In this document: positions 1-7,260 of the stretch, one piece after another
Layout: every line of letters begins with the position of its first letter
How positions within the stretch are numbered: the stretch's first letter is position 1
From: a virus
Length of the DNA: 42,377 bases
Direction: 5' to 3' (one strand)
IMG/VR virus record: IMGVR_UViG_3300009183_000153
Location: 1 to 42,377 of that record
Made by a program: the position numbers and the translations under genes
The notes under the pieces: generated by a model
What the model was told of the DNA's origin: nothing
Seen by the model: only the letters and a program-made list of their open reading frames with translations
Databases searched by the model: none

Positions 1-1
1 C

Positions 2-1267
2 ACATTCAATGACGTCAATATCATTGGCACAGGTAACTTGAACCTACAACCAGACCCTGCTGATGCTGCCGCATATGTAAATATTTACTTGACCGGGGCC
101 GCGGATATACATGTGGCAGCCGGGGCCGCTGGCGCCAATTTGATTTTGGGCACAGATGAGGAAGCCAATATTGCCGTTTTACAAGGAGGCAATGTGGCCA
201 TACAGGCCGGCAATGTCAGTGGGACCAAAACCTGGACATTTGACACTGCTGGCAACTTGACTGCTCCTGGCAACATCAGTGCTACGGGCAACGTTACCGG
301 TGTTTATATCAAAGGCAACGGCAGTGAATTGACCAGTTTACCAGCTCCCACAGTTGCACAAGATATTGCCTCCACTGGTGATATGAGCATGATGACCTAT
401 GATGGCAACCTAAAATATGTAAACTATGCCACTGTTGAACCTGCTACCGGCACTATAAAATCTTCTGGAAATATCAGTGCCACTGGTAACGTTGTTGGTG
501 GTAACATTAGAACTGTTGGATTGATCAGTTCAACTGGCAACGTCACTAGTGGCAACATTCTAACTGCAGGCATTGTTAGTGCCACTGGCAATGTGTCTGG
601 CAACTTTTTTATTGGCAATGGTAGCCAATTAACTGGCATAGCCGCAAGTTATGGCAACGCCAATGTGGCCACCTTCCTGGCTGCATTTGGCAGCAATGCT
701 ATCAGCACCACAGGCAACGTCACTGCCAGCAACTTTGTAGGCAATATTAGTATCACCGGCAATGTTGTGGGCACACAACCAAATGTTACTTTAGTTGCCG
801 GTAGTTATTCAACTGTGTTTGACAACACAGGCAATCTAACACTACCAGGTAACACATTTGCCGTAAACTATGCCAACAATACACCAGTGAATCCAGTCAC
901 AAGATTTGAAAGCTCCTGGACTGTGCCTGTGGGCAACAGCACTCAAAGTTTCACTGTGGGTATCAACGAGACCTATCAAATGTGGGTTGATTGCAATATT
1001 CCCAATGGTATCTTGGTTTGGAACGCCACAGCTACCGTTACCAACACCAATGTGCCTGTAGTGGGTTATCAGTATGCCTGGGTCTACGACGGTGGCGGCA
1101 CACCCATTGACTTTACCAACATACCCAATCAGTTTGTAGGTACAGCAAACGCCATAGTTCGTAGTAATACCGCGCCAAGTGCAACTACCAATAGATTTGA
1201 CTTTGGCATCAACAACACCAGCGGCGGTAATGTCACTGTGCGTTACGGTTGGATAGCAATCAGTTAA
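2..1267 (+). CDS. Repetitive tail-fibre-type structural protein (5' end outside window)
   Basis: The frame is open to the left edge, so the start lies outside the window; a TTG at position 38 is not a convincing start. The visible part (about 420 aa) is built from degenerate Gly/Asn/Thr-rich repeats around the core (S/A)TGNVxGN, as in phage fibre shafts and other beta-rich adhesive proteins. Two GNGSxLT boxes (near residues 105 and 205) separate repeat blocks. The last 120 residues lose the repeat and look like a compact beta domain. The LamG-type gene follows 10 nt later on the same strand, which fits a virion-surface or receptor-binding module. The specific fibre identity is not established. 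Confidence 0.75.
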   Translation, partial: TFNDVNIIGTGNLNLQPDPADAAAYVNIYLTGAADIHVAAGAAGANLILGTDEEANIAVLQGGNVAIQAGNVSGTKTWTFDTAGNLTAPGNISATGNVTGVYIKGNGSELTSLPAPTVAQDIASTGDMSMMTYDGNLKYVNYATVEPATGTIKSSGNISATGNVVGGNIRTVGLISSTGNVTSGNILTAGIVSATGNVSGNFFIGNGSQLTGIAASYGNANVATFLAAFGSNAISTTGNVTASNFVGNISITGNVVGTQPNVTLVAGSYSTVFDNTGNLTLPGNTFAVNYANNTPVNPVTRFESSWTVPVGNSTQSFTVGINETYQMWVDCNIPNGILVWNATATVTNTNVPVVGYQYAWVYDGGGTPIDFTNIPNQFVGTANAIVRSNTAPSATTNRFDFGINNTSGGNVTVRYGWIAIS

Positions 1268-1277
1268 TGGATCAACA

Positions 1278-2003
1278 ATGATCATACAAGGCGTAAAACT
1301 CAGCAATACCGTTGTGTACGATGCATCGTTCAATTCAACGGGTGCGCTACTGTATTTAGATCCAGGAAACACTGCCAGTTATCCTGGTTCTGGAACCACA
1401 TGGACTGACCTGTCGGGCAACAACAACACAGCCACATTAGTGGGTAGTCCAACTTGGACCAATGCTGGCACAGCCAGTTACTTCAGTCTCAACGGCACCG
1501 GTTCACAGTATGCGTCCACTGTCTCTAACAAATACAATCAAACCTACACTGGCAAAACTGTCATGGCGGCCATAAGAATTAATGCCAGTGCTTGGACTCC
1601 TGGGCTTGATTCTTACCGTGGAATATTTGGCACAAACACTGGCCTTAGAAACTTCAACACTTATATACACCACGATGTTTCGAACAATTTACAAATACAT
1701 TACAGTGCAAACAGTTTTGGCGGACTCAGTAACAATGTGTCAATTCCCGCAAACACCTGGGTGATTGTTGCTGTGACACAGACCACCGGTGGTGTAGTGA
1801 CTTTCTATTTCAACGGACAAGCGGTAGGAACTGTGGCCGGGCAGACATTTGCCCAGTATCAGAGCAGTTCAACTGAAAATGTAGGTCGACTCGACAACTT
1901 CTGGTATGGCGATATTGGTGTCACTGCGGTATATGGACGAGCATTAAATGCTGACCAAATAAAACAGAACTACAATGCTCTAGCACTTGACTACGGATTA
2001 TAA
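1278..2003 (+). CDS. LamG/concanavalin A-like domain protein, probable virion-surface or fibre-tip protein
   Basis: A 241-aa protein. Residues about 23-240 show the laminin-G/pentraxin-like jelly-roll pattern: an early LYLDPGN..SYPGSGTTWTDLSGN block, a central SIPANTWVIVAVTQ strand, then FYFNGQAVGT and a terminal GDIGVTAVYGRALNADQIKQNYNA segment. This pattern is common in phage fibre tips and capsid-decorating proteins that bind sugars. There is no signal peptide. It lies 10 nt after the repetitive fibre gene, probably in one transcript, and is followed by a hairpin. Sugar binding is inferred from the fold only. Confidence 0.8.
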   Translation: MIIQGVKLSNTVVYDASFNSTGALLYLDPGNTASYPGSGTTWTDLSGNNNTATLVGSPTWTNAGTASYFSLNGTGSQYASTVSNKYNQTYTGKTVMAAIRINASAWTPGLDSYRGIFGTNTGLRNFNTYIHHDVSNNLQIHYSANSFGGLSNNVSIPANTWVIVAVTQTTGGVVTFYFNGQAVGTVAGQTFAQYQSSSTENVGRLDNFWYGDIGVTAVYGRALNADQIKQNYNALALDYGL

Positions 2004-2012
2004 GCCAAAAGA

Positions 2013-2040
2013 AAAGCCACTGTGAAGTGGCTTTCTATTA
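2013..2040. terminator. Hairpin terminator between convergent genes
   Basis: A perfect 9-bp stem (AAAGCCACT with AGTGGCTTT) closes a GTGA loop, a GNRA-type tetraloop. It sits between the + strand LamG gene (ends 2003) and the - strand gene that ends at 2058. The U-tract is only moderate in either direction, so it may work bidirectionally. Confidence 0.7.
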
Positions 2041-2057
2041 GATAGACTCAGAGTCTA

Positions 2058-2288
2058 TTAGGCTTTGTTGAAACTCCAATACAGCACTGCCACTGCAACC
2101 AAGCCAACTAGGCCTTGACTACCAAGTGATGCAACTATTTTGGTAATGTTAGTGATCACATCCAATCCTAAGAATGGTACTGCGGCGCCAAATAAAATTT
2201 GGAGAACCACTGTGACTGCAATTAGTTTGATACCAATTGAAGTGATGTTACTAACAAGATTTCCTGCTACTGCAAATGCTTTGTCCAT
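2058..2288 (-). CDS. Small two-helix membrane protein
   Basis: A 76-aa protein with two hydrophobic stretches (about residues 16-40 and 50-72) joined by a short polar turn, ending in WSFNKA. AAAGGAG lies upstream of the ATG. The size and topology are like holins or small phage membrane proteins, but no family is recognised. A TTAAATAAAT element upstream (2331-2340) resembles T4-type late promoters. Confidence 0.65.
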   Translation of the reverse strand: MDKAFAVAGNLVSNITSIGIKLIAVTVVLQILFGAAVPFLGLDVITNITKIVASLGSQGLVGLVAVAVLYWSFNKA

Positions 2289-2330
2289 TTAATAGACTCC
2301 TTTAAGTTAACAGGCCCGTAAGGCCCGTAC

Positions 2331-2340
2331 ATTTATTTAA
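2331..2340 (-). promoter_or_regulatory. Possible late-type promoter element (ATAAAT core)
   Basis: The minus strand reads TTAAATAAAT about 43 nt before the start of the two-helix membrane gene. It partly matches the T4 late consensus TATAAATA. Next to it (2312-2329) is a tandem repeat AGGCCCGTA x2. The stretch 2289-2403 holds no convincing gene. Confidence 0.25.
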
Positions 2341-2403
2341 GAGTGACGGCGTGAAACAGGGCTGTTGGGCCCAGTAATGGATCACTTTTGTCATTATACA
2401 GGG

Positions 2404-2610
2404 TTATTTCGGCATGCTGTTTATAAACACATTCATCATAGCAATGGCCTGTTTCATAGCATCCTCGACAGACGGCTGTTGAACGCATCCGGCTTTGACA
2501 CCCTGCACTTGCCATTCTTTGGCAGAGGTTTGGCAGGCCTGTTGTGTGGCGAATGTTCCAACCGGAGCAGGTGCGGTGTTGATTGCTGTGACTAATAACA
2601 ATGTCCACAT
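2404..2610 (-). CDS. Small exported protein, Cys-containing, unknown function
   Basis: A 68-aa protein with a short hydrophobic N-terminus (MWTLLLVTAINTAPAP) that may act as a signal or anchor. Two Cys residues follow, in the ACQTSAKEW and AGCVQQPS segments, and the C-terminus is Met-rich and helical. Its ATG overlaps the stop of the upstream SWIM-type gene as TAATG, so translation is probably coupled. No function is recognised. A competing 116-aa frame (2333-2683) lacks a good start. Confidence 0.6.
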   Translation of the reverse strand: MWTLLLVTAINTAPAPVGTFATQQACQTSAKEWQVQGVKAGCVQQPSVEDAMKQAIAMMNVFINSMPK

Positions 2611-2963
2611 TATGCTTTTTCCTTGATGTGTTTACAAGCGCCACGATATTTGTGACCAGGGCAGGAACACGTGATCTGACCATTCAGTTCTGTCACAGTG
2701 TATTCTGCACCTTTTGATCCGGCCACAGTCCAAGAGCGGCCTTCTGGTTCTGCCGCTTGACCCGGTGAATATCCCCAGGTATTTGGCACTTCCTGAAACT
2801 TGCGTCCACGAGTGTAAAAACTGATTGGGCTCCGAAACTGCTTGACCTGTACTGATCCATGCCGGACATAGGCAAACATCTTGTCGCGGCTGTTGTTTAA
2901 AAAGTACACATGATTGGGGCTGTCGGTGTTGCCCCAATCTGTAGTTTCCTGTACGACTTTCAT
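2610..2963 (-). CDS. SWIM-type zinc-finger small protein
   Basis: A 117-aa protein. The C-terminus holds CSCPGHKYRGACKHI, a CxCx(n)CxH pattern typical of SWIM zinc-binding domains (DNA- or protein-binding). The preceding 80 residues are rich in aromatic and basic residues and may form a beta domain. The ATG at 2963 was chosen because it overlaps the stop of the entericidin-like gene as ATGA; the longer open frame to 3038 has no better start. It is translationally coupled to both neighbours (ATGA upstream, TAATG downstream). Confidence 0.7.
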   Translation of the reverse strand: MKVVQETTDWGNTDSPNHVYFLNNSRDKMFAYVRHGSVQVKQFRSPISFYTRGRKFQEVPNTWGYSPGQAAEPEGRSWTVAGSKGAEYTVTELNGQITCSCPGHKYRGACKHIKEKA

Positions 2964-3091
2964 CGTGACCGAATCCACTCGCCTGCACGAGACAAGTCTT
3001 GACCTGCGCCACTCACAGCACCGCCCATTGTGCCGCAACCTGACACAGTGATCAGTATCACACTTAACAAAAGATATTGCAGTTTAGTCAT
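2960..3091 (-). CDS. Entericidin-like 43-aa lipoprotein
   Basis: A 43-codon ORF with a strong ribosome site (AAGGAG, 6 nt before ATG). It encodes a hydrophobic signal, a lipobox ending VSGC (Cys19), and a short Gly/Ala-rich mature part (GTMGGAVSGAGQDLSRAGEW) very like bacterial entericidin A/B peptides, small outer-membrane lipoproteins. By analogy the mature peptide would be lipidated and sit in the envelope. It could also serve a lysis role, as small phage lipoproteins of the Rz1 type do, but Rz1-like features (Pro-rich, nested in Rz) are absent. The stop overlaps the next ATG (ATGA). Confidence 0.7.
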   Translation of the reverse strand: MTKLQYLLLSVILITVSGCGTMGGAVSGAGQDLSRAGEWIRSR

Positions 3092-3101
3092 TGTGTTCTC
3101 C

Positions 3102-3263
3102 TTAGGAATTCACAGTTTGAAAAGGGCTAAGTTCTTCTTCTGGATCAGCAGTTTCGTAAACCCAGTTCACAGGGATTTCCAACAGTCTAGCCACTGTCAC
3201 AGGCAAGTAGCCTGCTTCCAGCATGTCAGAAATTTCCACAGTTAAATCGCTCATCTTGCTCAT
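3102..3263 (-). CDS. Small unknown protein with helix-turn-helix-like pattern
   Basis: A 53-aa protein starting MSKMSDLTVEISDML; an alternative ATG is at 3254. The segment DMLEAGYLPVTVARLLEIPVNWV has the spacing of a short helix-turn-helix and is followed by an acidic tail. The longer open frame to 3374 overlaps the upstream gene and is not used. It starts just after the stop of the 67-aa gene (3265). DNA binding is a guess. Confidence 0.55.
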   Translation of the reverse strand: MSKMSDLTVEISDMLEAGYLPVTVARLLEIPVNWVYETADPEEELSPFQTVNS

Positions 3264-3264
3264 A

Positions 3265-3468
3265 TCAGTTCCAATCTTTCTTATCGCCAGAGGCTTCGTT
3301 ATCTTTATAGCCGGCCATGTAGGCCTCAACTTCTTCAGGATGCCCTGCTTCAATTCTTGGGCCGGATTCGCCACCTACACCGCCACGATGTGGGTTGGGT
3401 CTGCGACCGTAGTAATTGTCTGCGGCACCTCGATCATACCAACTACCGTGTGTTTTATCGTATGACAT
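3265..3468 (-). CDS. Small Gly/Arg/Tyr-rich protein of unknown function
   Basis: A 67-aa polar protein (MSYDKTHGSWYDRGAADNYY...) that looks largely disordered. It has a DNYYGRRPNP stretch and an acidic EEVEAYMAGYKD segment. The ATG at 3468 is preceded by GGGAG at good spacing, so the longer frame to 3537 was trimmed. It lies directly downstream of the 121-aa gene, presumably in the same transcript from the promoter at 3878-3906. Confidence 0.65.
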   Translation of the reverse strand: MSYDKTHGSWYDRGAADNYYGRRPNPHRGGVGGESGPRIEAGHPEEVEAYMAGYKDNEASGDKKDWN

Positions 3469-3481
3469 ATCCGTCTCCCAG

Positions 3482-3847
3482 TTACGCAAAATATCTGTAA
3501 GGCAAGCCCAGAGTCCATGCAAGGTAGTCTTCATCACCGTTGGTGTCTTCGGCTTCGTGAATCCAACGCATGGCCATTTCTATGTCTTTGGCACCCAGTG
3601 TCAGCATCTCTGCTACACGGCGTTCGAATGCTTCTACTGCCGCGGCCTGGGCAATTTGCTCTGCCTCATGGTTGGCTGTCATGATCTGACCCAATTCTGT
3701 GAACTCGCGATCAAAGTCAGCCAGGGTCCAGGTGCTGGTGTCAACGTGACGTGGACGGAAGTTATGGGCATCCTTGTACATGTCCCAGTAGGTGGCCTGA
3801 GCCTGTTCCAACTCTGTCAACTCTTCCCAACTTTTAAACTGTTCCAT
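3482..3847 (-). CDS. Early-type phage protein of unknown function
   Basis: A 121-aa, mostly helical and acidic protein starting MEQFKSWEELTELEQ. The start is fixed by AAGGAG just upstream and by the promoter at 3878-3906, whose sequence would otherwise be read as an N-terminal extension. No domain is recognised. It heads a minus-strand transcript that probably runs to about 2.4 kb. Confidence 0.75.
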   Translation of the reverse strand: MEQFKSWEELTELEQAQATYWDMYKDAHNFRPRHVDTSTWTLADFDREFTELGQIMTANHEAEQIAQAAAVEAFERRVAEMLTLGAKDIEMAMRWIHEAEDTNGDEDYLAWTLGLPYRYFA

Positions 3848-3877
3848 TTCGAGCTCCTTATTTCTTACTATGTTCAT

Positions 3878-3906
3878 ATTATAGCAAATCAGCAATTTCG
3901 GGTCAA
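3878..3906 (-). promoter_or_regulatory. Sigma70-type promoter, TTGACC-17-TATAAT (repeat family)
   Basis: On the minus strand the -35 TTGACC (3906-3901), a 17-bp spacer and TATAAT (3883-3878) preceded by TGC (extended -10). The spacer shares CGAAATT with other family members. The -35 contains the TGA stop codon of the upstream gene. It drives the 121-aa gene. Confidence 0.9.
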
Positions 3907-4178
3907 CCAAATTCGTACATGTGTTGAGCCATAGTAGGATCCAACTTGATCAGATCCTTTGCGGCCGCTGTGAGTTCACGATAGCGACGGTTAACTTCTG
4001 CACGAGGCAGTTCGCCATCACATGAAAGATTTTCAGGGCTCAGTGCGCAATCAATCATGTCTGCCACACGCTTGCGGCCTGCGGCAGTGGTGACTTCGTA
4101 CAGGGGTTCTGTACGTTGGCCTCGGAACAGGGCCTGGTATTTGTTTTGACGATCAATGTATGCAGTAAGTGCTTTCAT
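3903..4178 (-). CDS. Early-type phage protein of unknown function
   Basis: A 91-aa, mostly helical protein (MKALTAYIDRQNKYQALF...). It has a basic central part and a C-terminal RRYRELTAAAKDLIKLDP helix. AAGGAATAG precedes the ATG. It has its own promoter at 4209-4237, and its TGA stop lies inside the -35 box of the next promoter. No family is recognised. Confidence 0.75.
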   Translation of the reverse strand: MKALTAYIDRQNKYQALFRGQRTEPLYEVTTAAGRKRVADMIDCALSPENLSCDGELPRAEVNRRYRELTAAAKDLIKLDPTMAQHMYEFG

Positions 4179-4208
4179 TTTCTATTCCTTTTTGTTAAAC
4201 TATGCTAT

Positions 4209-4237
4209 ATTATAGCAAATTGGCAATTTCGGGTCAA
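4209..4237 (-). promoter_or_regulatory. Sigma70-type promoter, TTGACC-17-TATAAT (repeat family)
   Basis: Minus strand: TTGACC (4237-4232), 17 bp, TGC-TATAAT (4214-4209). The downstream leader (about 4190-4208) is nearly identical to that at 41496-41515, so promoter and leader were probably copied together. It drives the 91-aa gene. Confidence 0.9.
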
Positions 4238-4242
4238 CCGTT

Positions 4243-4383
4243 TTAACGATTGGCCCACAGCAGGCATACCGTGTGCTGAACACCGTCAATGTTATACCAA
4301 GTCCATTTCATACACCGGGGTTTTTGAGCAGATGCCACTGTGACAACGCCCATTAAAATTGCAGAAATAATAAACCGTTTCAT
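4243..4383 (-). CDS. 46-aa secreted protein, PRCxxWTW family
   Basis: A 46-codon ORF with a clear signal peptide (MKRFIISAILMGVVTVASA, cleavage after ASA) and a tiny mature part, QKPRCMKWTWYNIDGVQHTV followed by CLLWANR. The mature part matches the gene at 26863-27015 in PRC-x2-WTW and VCLxW, including both Cys residues, which could form one disulfide in the periplasm. Function is unknown. It lies upstream of the promoter at 4209 and shortly downstream of the GIY-YIG gene, so it is probably transcribed with the latter. Confidence 0.7.
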   Translation of the reverse strand: MKRFIISAILMGVVTVASAQKPRCMKWTWYNIDGVQHTVCLLWANR

Positions 4384-4401
4384 ATGTTCTTTCTGTTGCT
4401 T

Positions 4402-4740
4402 TTACGCAACACCACGAGTATCAGTGTTAAGGTTAGGTTTCATAGTACGGATCATGTCACGTTCAACAGTGTGTGCTTCTGCTTTGCCACGAACCACAGC
4501 CACAACACGAACAGTGAATGCGTCAGTACCACGTTCACGCATGGTCTCATACAGCATCCATGATTTGTCTTCCGAGCGCATGCGGTACATGTGCTTGTTG
4601 CAACGAACCAACACGCTCTTCTTCACAGTGCTCATTGTCTTGGCAGTGACGCCAATGTAGAAGTCTGTGCCGCTTTCAATCATATAAATGATGTGAGTAC
4701 GGTCGGTGCGTTTTTTACGTGATTGCTTTTTAAGTTCCAT
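4402..4740 (-). CDS. Compact GIY-YIG domain protein
   Basis: A 112-aa protein that is essentially one GIY-YIG nuclease domain: IIY (18-19) and YIG (28-30), Arg46, Glu93 and Asn103 fit the catalytic positions of the family. There is no extra DNA-binding module (no NUMOD), so it may be a stand-alone phage endonuclease rather than a typical homing enzyme. The ATG at 4740 lies 6 nt after the TATAAT of its promoter with no room for a ribosome site, so the mRNA is predicted to be leaderless. Confidence 0.75.
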   Translation of the reverse strand: MELKKQSRKKRTDRTHIIYMIESGTDFYIGVTAKTMSTVKKSVLVRCNKHMYRMRSEDKSWMLYETMRERGTDAFTVRVVAVVRGKAEAHTVERDMIRTMKPNLNTDTRGVA

Positions 4741-4746
4741 ACAAGT

Positions 4747-4775
4747 ATTATAGCAAATCGAGAATTTCTGGTCAA
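4747..4775 (-). promoter_or_regulatory. Sigma70-type promoter with predicted leaderless start
   Basis: Minus strand: TTGACC (4775-4770), 17 bp, TGC-TATAAT (4752-4747). Six bases, ACTTGT, then the ATG at 4740. Transcription normally starts about 7 nt after the -10, which is the A of this ATG. Confidence 0.85.
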
Positions 4776-4801
4776 ACAGTTTTTTGTGGTAAAAAAACCA
4801 C

Positions 4802-4831
4802 AAAAAAAAGGTAATACTTGAGTATTACCTT
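4802..4831 (-). terminator. Rho-independent terminator
   Basis: Minus strand: a 10-bp perfect stem AAGGTAATAC / GTATTACCTT with a TCAA loop, followed by a run of T. It ends the transcript coming from the radical SAM 1 region. A second, weaker AT-rich inverted repeat lies at 4840-4864. Confidence 0.85.
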
Positions 4832-4877
4832 GGGGGATTATAGATAATATTATCGATTATCTATTATCATATACTTG

Positions 4878-5303
4878 TTATGTTAAAAGCCAACCTTGGC
4901 CAGTGTGTTTGTGTAACCAATGATAAAATGGCTGATCGATATTCAATTGCCATGTGCCATTGAATCCCAAGTAACTGGTGGGATTGTTATTGTTGTGATC
5001 ATTAATGTACTCTGCCAGATAATCAAACTTAGGAACAATATCAATATTATCAATAACAATATTATCAATTATTACCGCAGTTTTGTTATTGATATCATAT
5101 TCTTTATCATATAATTTTATAATAATATTGATATTATCCAATAATCCTACCCGATATTCCAACACAACAGGATTTAATAATACAGTATATTCAAACATTG
5201 TTTGATTGATTGACACACTGATATTCGGCATACCAACAGGACGCAAGTTAATTTTAACATTGATCGATTGATCAATATCCTGCAGATCTGAATAGGTTTT
5301 CAT
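4878..5303 (-). CDS. Unknown protein encoded beside radical SAM enzyme 1, AT-rich
   Basis: A 141-aa protein. The middle is Ile/Asn/Asp-rich beta-like sequence, and the C-terminus ends in a distinctive YLGFNGTWQL...FYHWLHKHTGQGWLLT segment. The N-terminus overlaps the radical SAM 1 C-terminus by 32 nt, which suggests coupled expression. Base composition is strikingly AT-rich (positions about 5000-5150), with many ATTATC/GATAAT words, unlike its neighbours; that suggests a different origin or local drift. No function is known; a substrate or partner of the radical SAM enzyme is only a guess. Confidence 0.65.
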   Translation of the reverse strand: MKTYSDLQDIDQSINVKINLRPVGMPNISVSINQTMFEYTVLLNPVVLEYRVGLLDNINIIIKLYDKEYDINNKTAVIIDNIVIDNIDIVPKFDYLAEYINDHNNNNPTSYLGFNGTWQLNIDQPFYHWLHKHTGQGWLLT

Positions 5304-6570
5304 ATTGAGGAATATAAGTTAAAATGCTATTGCCACGATTGCCTTCTAATCTTTTAAGATACGCAATCAGGTCCGGTAGTCTTGCGCTTTCATCTACAGC
5401 TGATTCGAGATAGGTCAAATAACTTGTGGCGTCTTGAATAATTTGTTCTCTAGCAATGTTTGGATCTCGTGTGTTGATAATCTGTGCATGGTCAGCAATT
5501 GGATGTTGATCAATCCAAGTTTTCAAAACGTGTACAGCTTGATCACGTTGATATTTTGGCAATACACCAATGCGCATTACTTCTGGACGATTGATAAAGT
5601 TACAACTTTCAACAGCAATCATATTCTGCCAAGCATAATCATACACAGTGTGTAATTCGTGTACAGTTAGACACGTAGGAGTAATGCGTAACTGCATTAA
5701 CCAATTTTGTTTCTGTCCTAGTTGTACCCAACGATCCAATGTCTGCTGTACCAATCCAATTTGGCTGGGGTATCTTACATAGTCATTAACAGGCGTTAGT
5801 GTTTCTATGCTCATTCCCAGATTGACTTGGTGAAACTGCATTAATAGTTCAACCACTGAGTCAGACCACACAGTGAGATTAGTGGTAAAGCCAATTGTTA
5901 TTTGTTTTGCTAGACCGGAGGTAATCAATGCTGCCAGTATCTTTTTAAATCCTGGAGTGATCACTGTTTCGCCGCCAAGGAAGTGTAAGTAGTGTAGATT
6001 AGGAGTTTGAGACAGGTCGTTGATAAACTTTTCCAACAACACAGGATCGTCACACCAGGCAGATGTCGGCGCTTGTTCAATCAAGCCTAGCTTTTTAAAT
6101 TCCGTGGCTAAACTGCTTGAACTCTCCGGATTACAAAACACACAAGCACCATTGCAGTAATTACCCAGGTCTATTTGCCAGTCTGTTACTGTGCGGTCGG
6201 TATGGCCGGCATTATTGTTGCTGTAATCAAATGCAGTCTTTAACGGAGAACTGGCCAGTCTTTTTTCAAAATACTCGTCTTGTATTCCAACCTTGAGCAA
6301 CTGTCGCTGACGCCCACTTGGCTTGCCATGCTGTTCCATAACCAAGCAGTCATTGCACATTGCCGGTGCGTTGCCTTCGAGTAATTCTGCTCGCAACGGA
6401 GCCATGTGCTGTTGAAAGTATGTTAACGGAGATACTGTTTGTATACTGCGATCAATGCTGACTCGAGTGCTGTTGGTGTGAGCCATCCATCTGCAGGGTT
6501 CGTAGGTGCCAGAGTTAGTGATCCTCATATGCAACCACGGACTAGCGCAGAATGTTTGCTCGAAACTCAT
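5272..6570 (-). CDS. Radical SAM enzyme 1 with N-terminal twitch-type Cys cluster
   Basis: A 432-aa protein. Cys139-x3-Cys143-x2-Cys146 (CNGACVFC) is the radical SAM [4Fe-4S] motif; HFLGGETVITPGF is the GGE-type SAM-binding strand. Cys8, Cys26, Cys72 and Cys75 in the N-terminal part match the auxiliary-cluster (twitch) arrangement placed before the barrel. The reaction and substrate are unknown; such enzymes usually modify peptides or small carbon substrates. The ATG overlaps the ClpP1 stop (TAATG), so it is translated with ClpP1. Paralogues in this window lie at 7853-9127 and 27552-28706. Confidence 0.85.
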   Translation of the reverse strand: MSFEQTFCASPWLHMRITNSGTYEPCRWMAHTNSTRVSIDRSIQTVSPLTYFQQHMAPLRAELLEGNAPAMCNDCLVMEQHGKPSGRQRQLLKVGIQDEYFEKRLASSPLKTAFDYSNNNAGHTDRTVTDWQIDLGNYCNGACVFCNPESSSSLATEFKKLGLIEQAPTSAWCDDPVLLEKFINDLSQTPNLHYLHFLGGETVITPGFKKILAALITSGLAKQITIGFTTNLTVWSDSVVELLMQFHQVNLGMSIETLTPVNDYVRYPSQIGLVQQTLDRWVQLGQKQNWLMQLRITPTCLTVHELHTVYDYAWQNMIAVESCNFINRPEVMRIGVLPKYQRDQAVHVLKTWIDQHPIADHAQIINTRDPNIAREQIIQDATSYLTYLESAVDESARLPDLIAYLKRLEGNRGNSILTYIPQYENLFRSAGY

Positions 6571-7193
6571 TAAACTCGTTTTTCAATAATTTTATCAGCA
6601 AGTCCAAAATCAACTGCTTGCTGTGCGCTTAAGAATGTATCAAACTTCATAGTTTCATACAGTTCTTCATAGGTCTTGCTGGCGGTGTTGTGCTTGACGT
6701 ACAGCTCGGTAAGACGTTTATTTATTCGTACACTTTCTTCAAACGCACGTTTTGAATCTTCGAACTGCAGATCCTGCACATGAACTGAACCACGTGTGCC
6801 CGGTGTGCCAGAACTCACACGGTGTATCATTGTACGTGCTTCGGGTAGCACCATACGTTTACCTGCGGCACCTGCTTGTGCCAACATGGATCCCATACTT
6901 GCAGCCTGGCCCAGCACAATGGTCTGTACATCGCATTTGATAAACTGCATGGTATCGTAAATGGCCAGGCCGGCTGTGACAGCACCGCCAGGTGAATTGA
7001 TGTACAATGAGATATCCTTGTCAGGATTTTCGCTTTCCAAGAACAGCATCTGTGCCACAATTAAACTGGCTGAATGTTCGCTGACTTCTGTGTCCAGCAT
7101 GATCACACGGTCACGTAGCAGTCGACTGTAGATGTCATATGAACGTTCGCCTTTGGCAGTTTGTTCTAGAACAATAGGTACTAAATTAGGCAT
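6570..7193 (-). CDS. clpP: ClpP-family serine protease 1
   Basis: A 207-aa protein, the size of bacterial ClpP. The catalytic triad is visible: Ser99 (GQAASMGS), His124 (TMIHR) and Asp185 (FDTFLSA), with NSPGG at 66-70. The segment between His and Asp, the handle region, is about 10 residues longer than in E. coli ClpP, and the usual MIHQP is MIHRV. It should form the barrel peptidase that works with an AAA+ unfoldase; the ClpX at 31739-32938 carries the matching IGF loop. AAGGAAA precedes the ATG. Radical SAM enzyme 1 follows by TAATG. Confidence 0.92.
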   Translation of the reverse strand: MPNLVPIVLEQTAKGERSYDIYSRLLRDRVIMLDTEVSEHSASLIVAQMLFLESENPDKDISLYINSPGGAVTAGLAIYDTMQFIKCDVQTIVLGQAASMGSMLAQAGAAGKRMVLPEARTMIHRVSSGTPGTRGSVHVQDLQFEDSKRAFEESVRINKRLTELYVKHNTASKTYEELYETMKFDTFLSAQQAVDFGLADKIIEKRV

Positions 7194-7231
7194 GGAATTT
7201 CCTTGTTATGCATGGGTGTGTAATATAAGTA

Positions 7232-7260
7232 AGTATAACACACAAAGTGATCATATGCAA
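7232..7260 (-). promoter_or_regulatory. Possible sigma70-type promoter for clpP1
   Basis: Minus strand: TTGCAT (7260-7255), 17 bp, TATACT (7237-7232), 38 nt before the ClpP1 ATG. The -10 is good and the -35 weak. The -35 overlaps the ATG of the divergent oxygenase gene. Confidence 0.4.

Noticed and set aside
842-1372. 176-aa minus-strand ORF
   Set aside because: It is the antisense shadow of the fibre and LamG genes; no ribosome site, unlikely composition.
2333-2683. 116-aa minus-strand ORF
   Set aside because: It overlaps two better-supported coupled genes and has no good start; its C-terminal part could only be real if a frameshift existed.
3416-3934. 172-aa plus-strand ORF
   Set aside because: Opposite the 121-aa early gene and its promoter; Cys/His/Phe-rich shadow composition.
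4243-4383. PRCxxWTW mini-protein as a RiPP precursor for the radical SAM enzymes
   Set aside because: It has an ordinary Sec signal, lies away from any radical SAM gene, and shows no leader-core pattern; there is no evidence.
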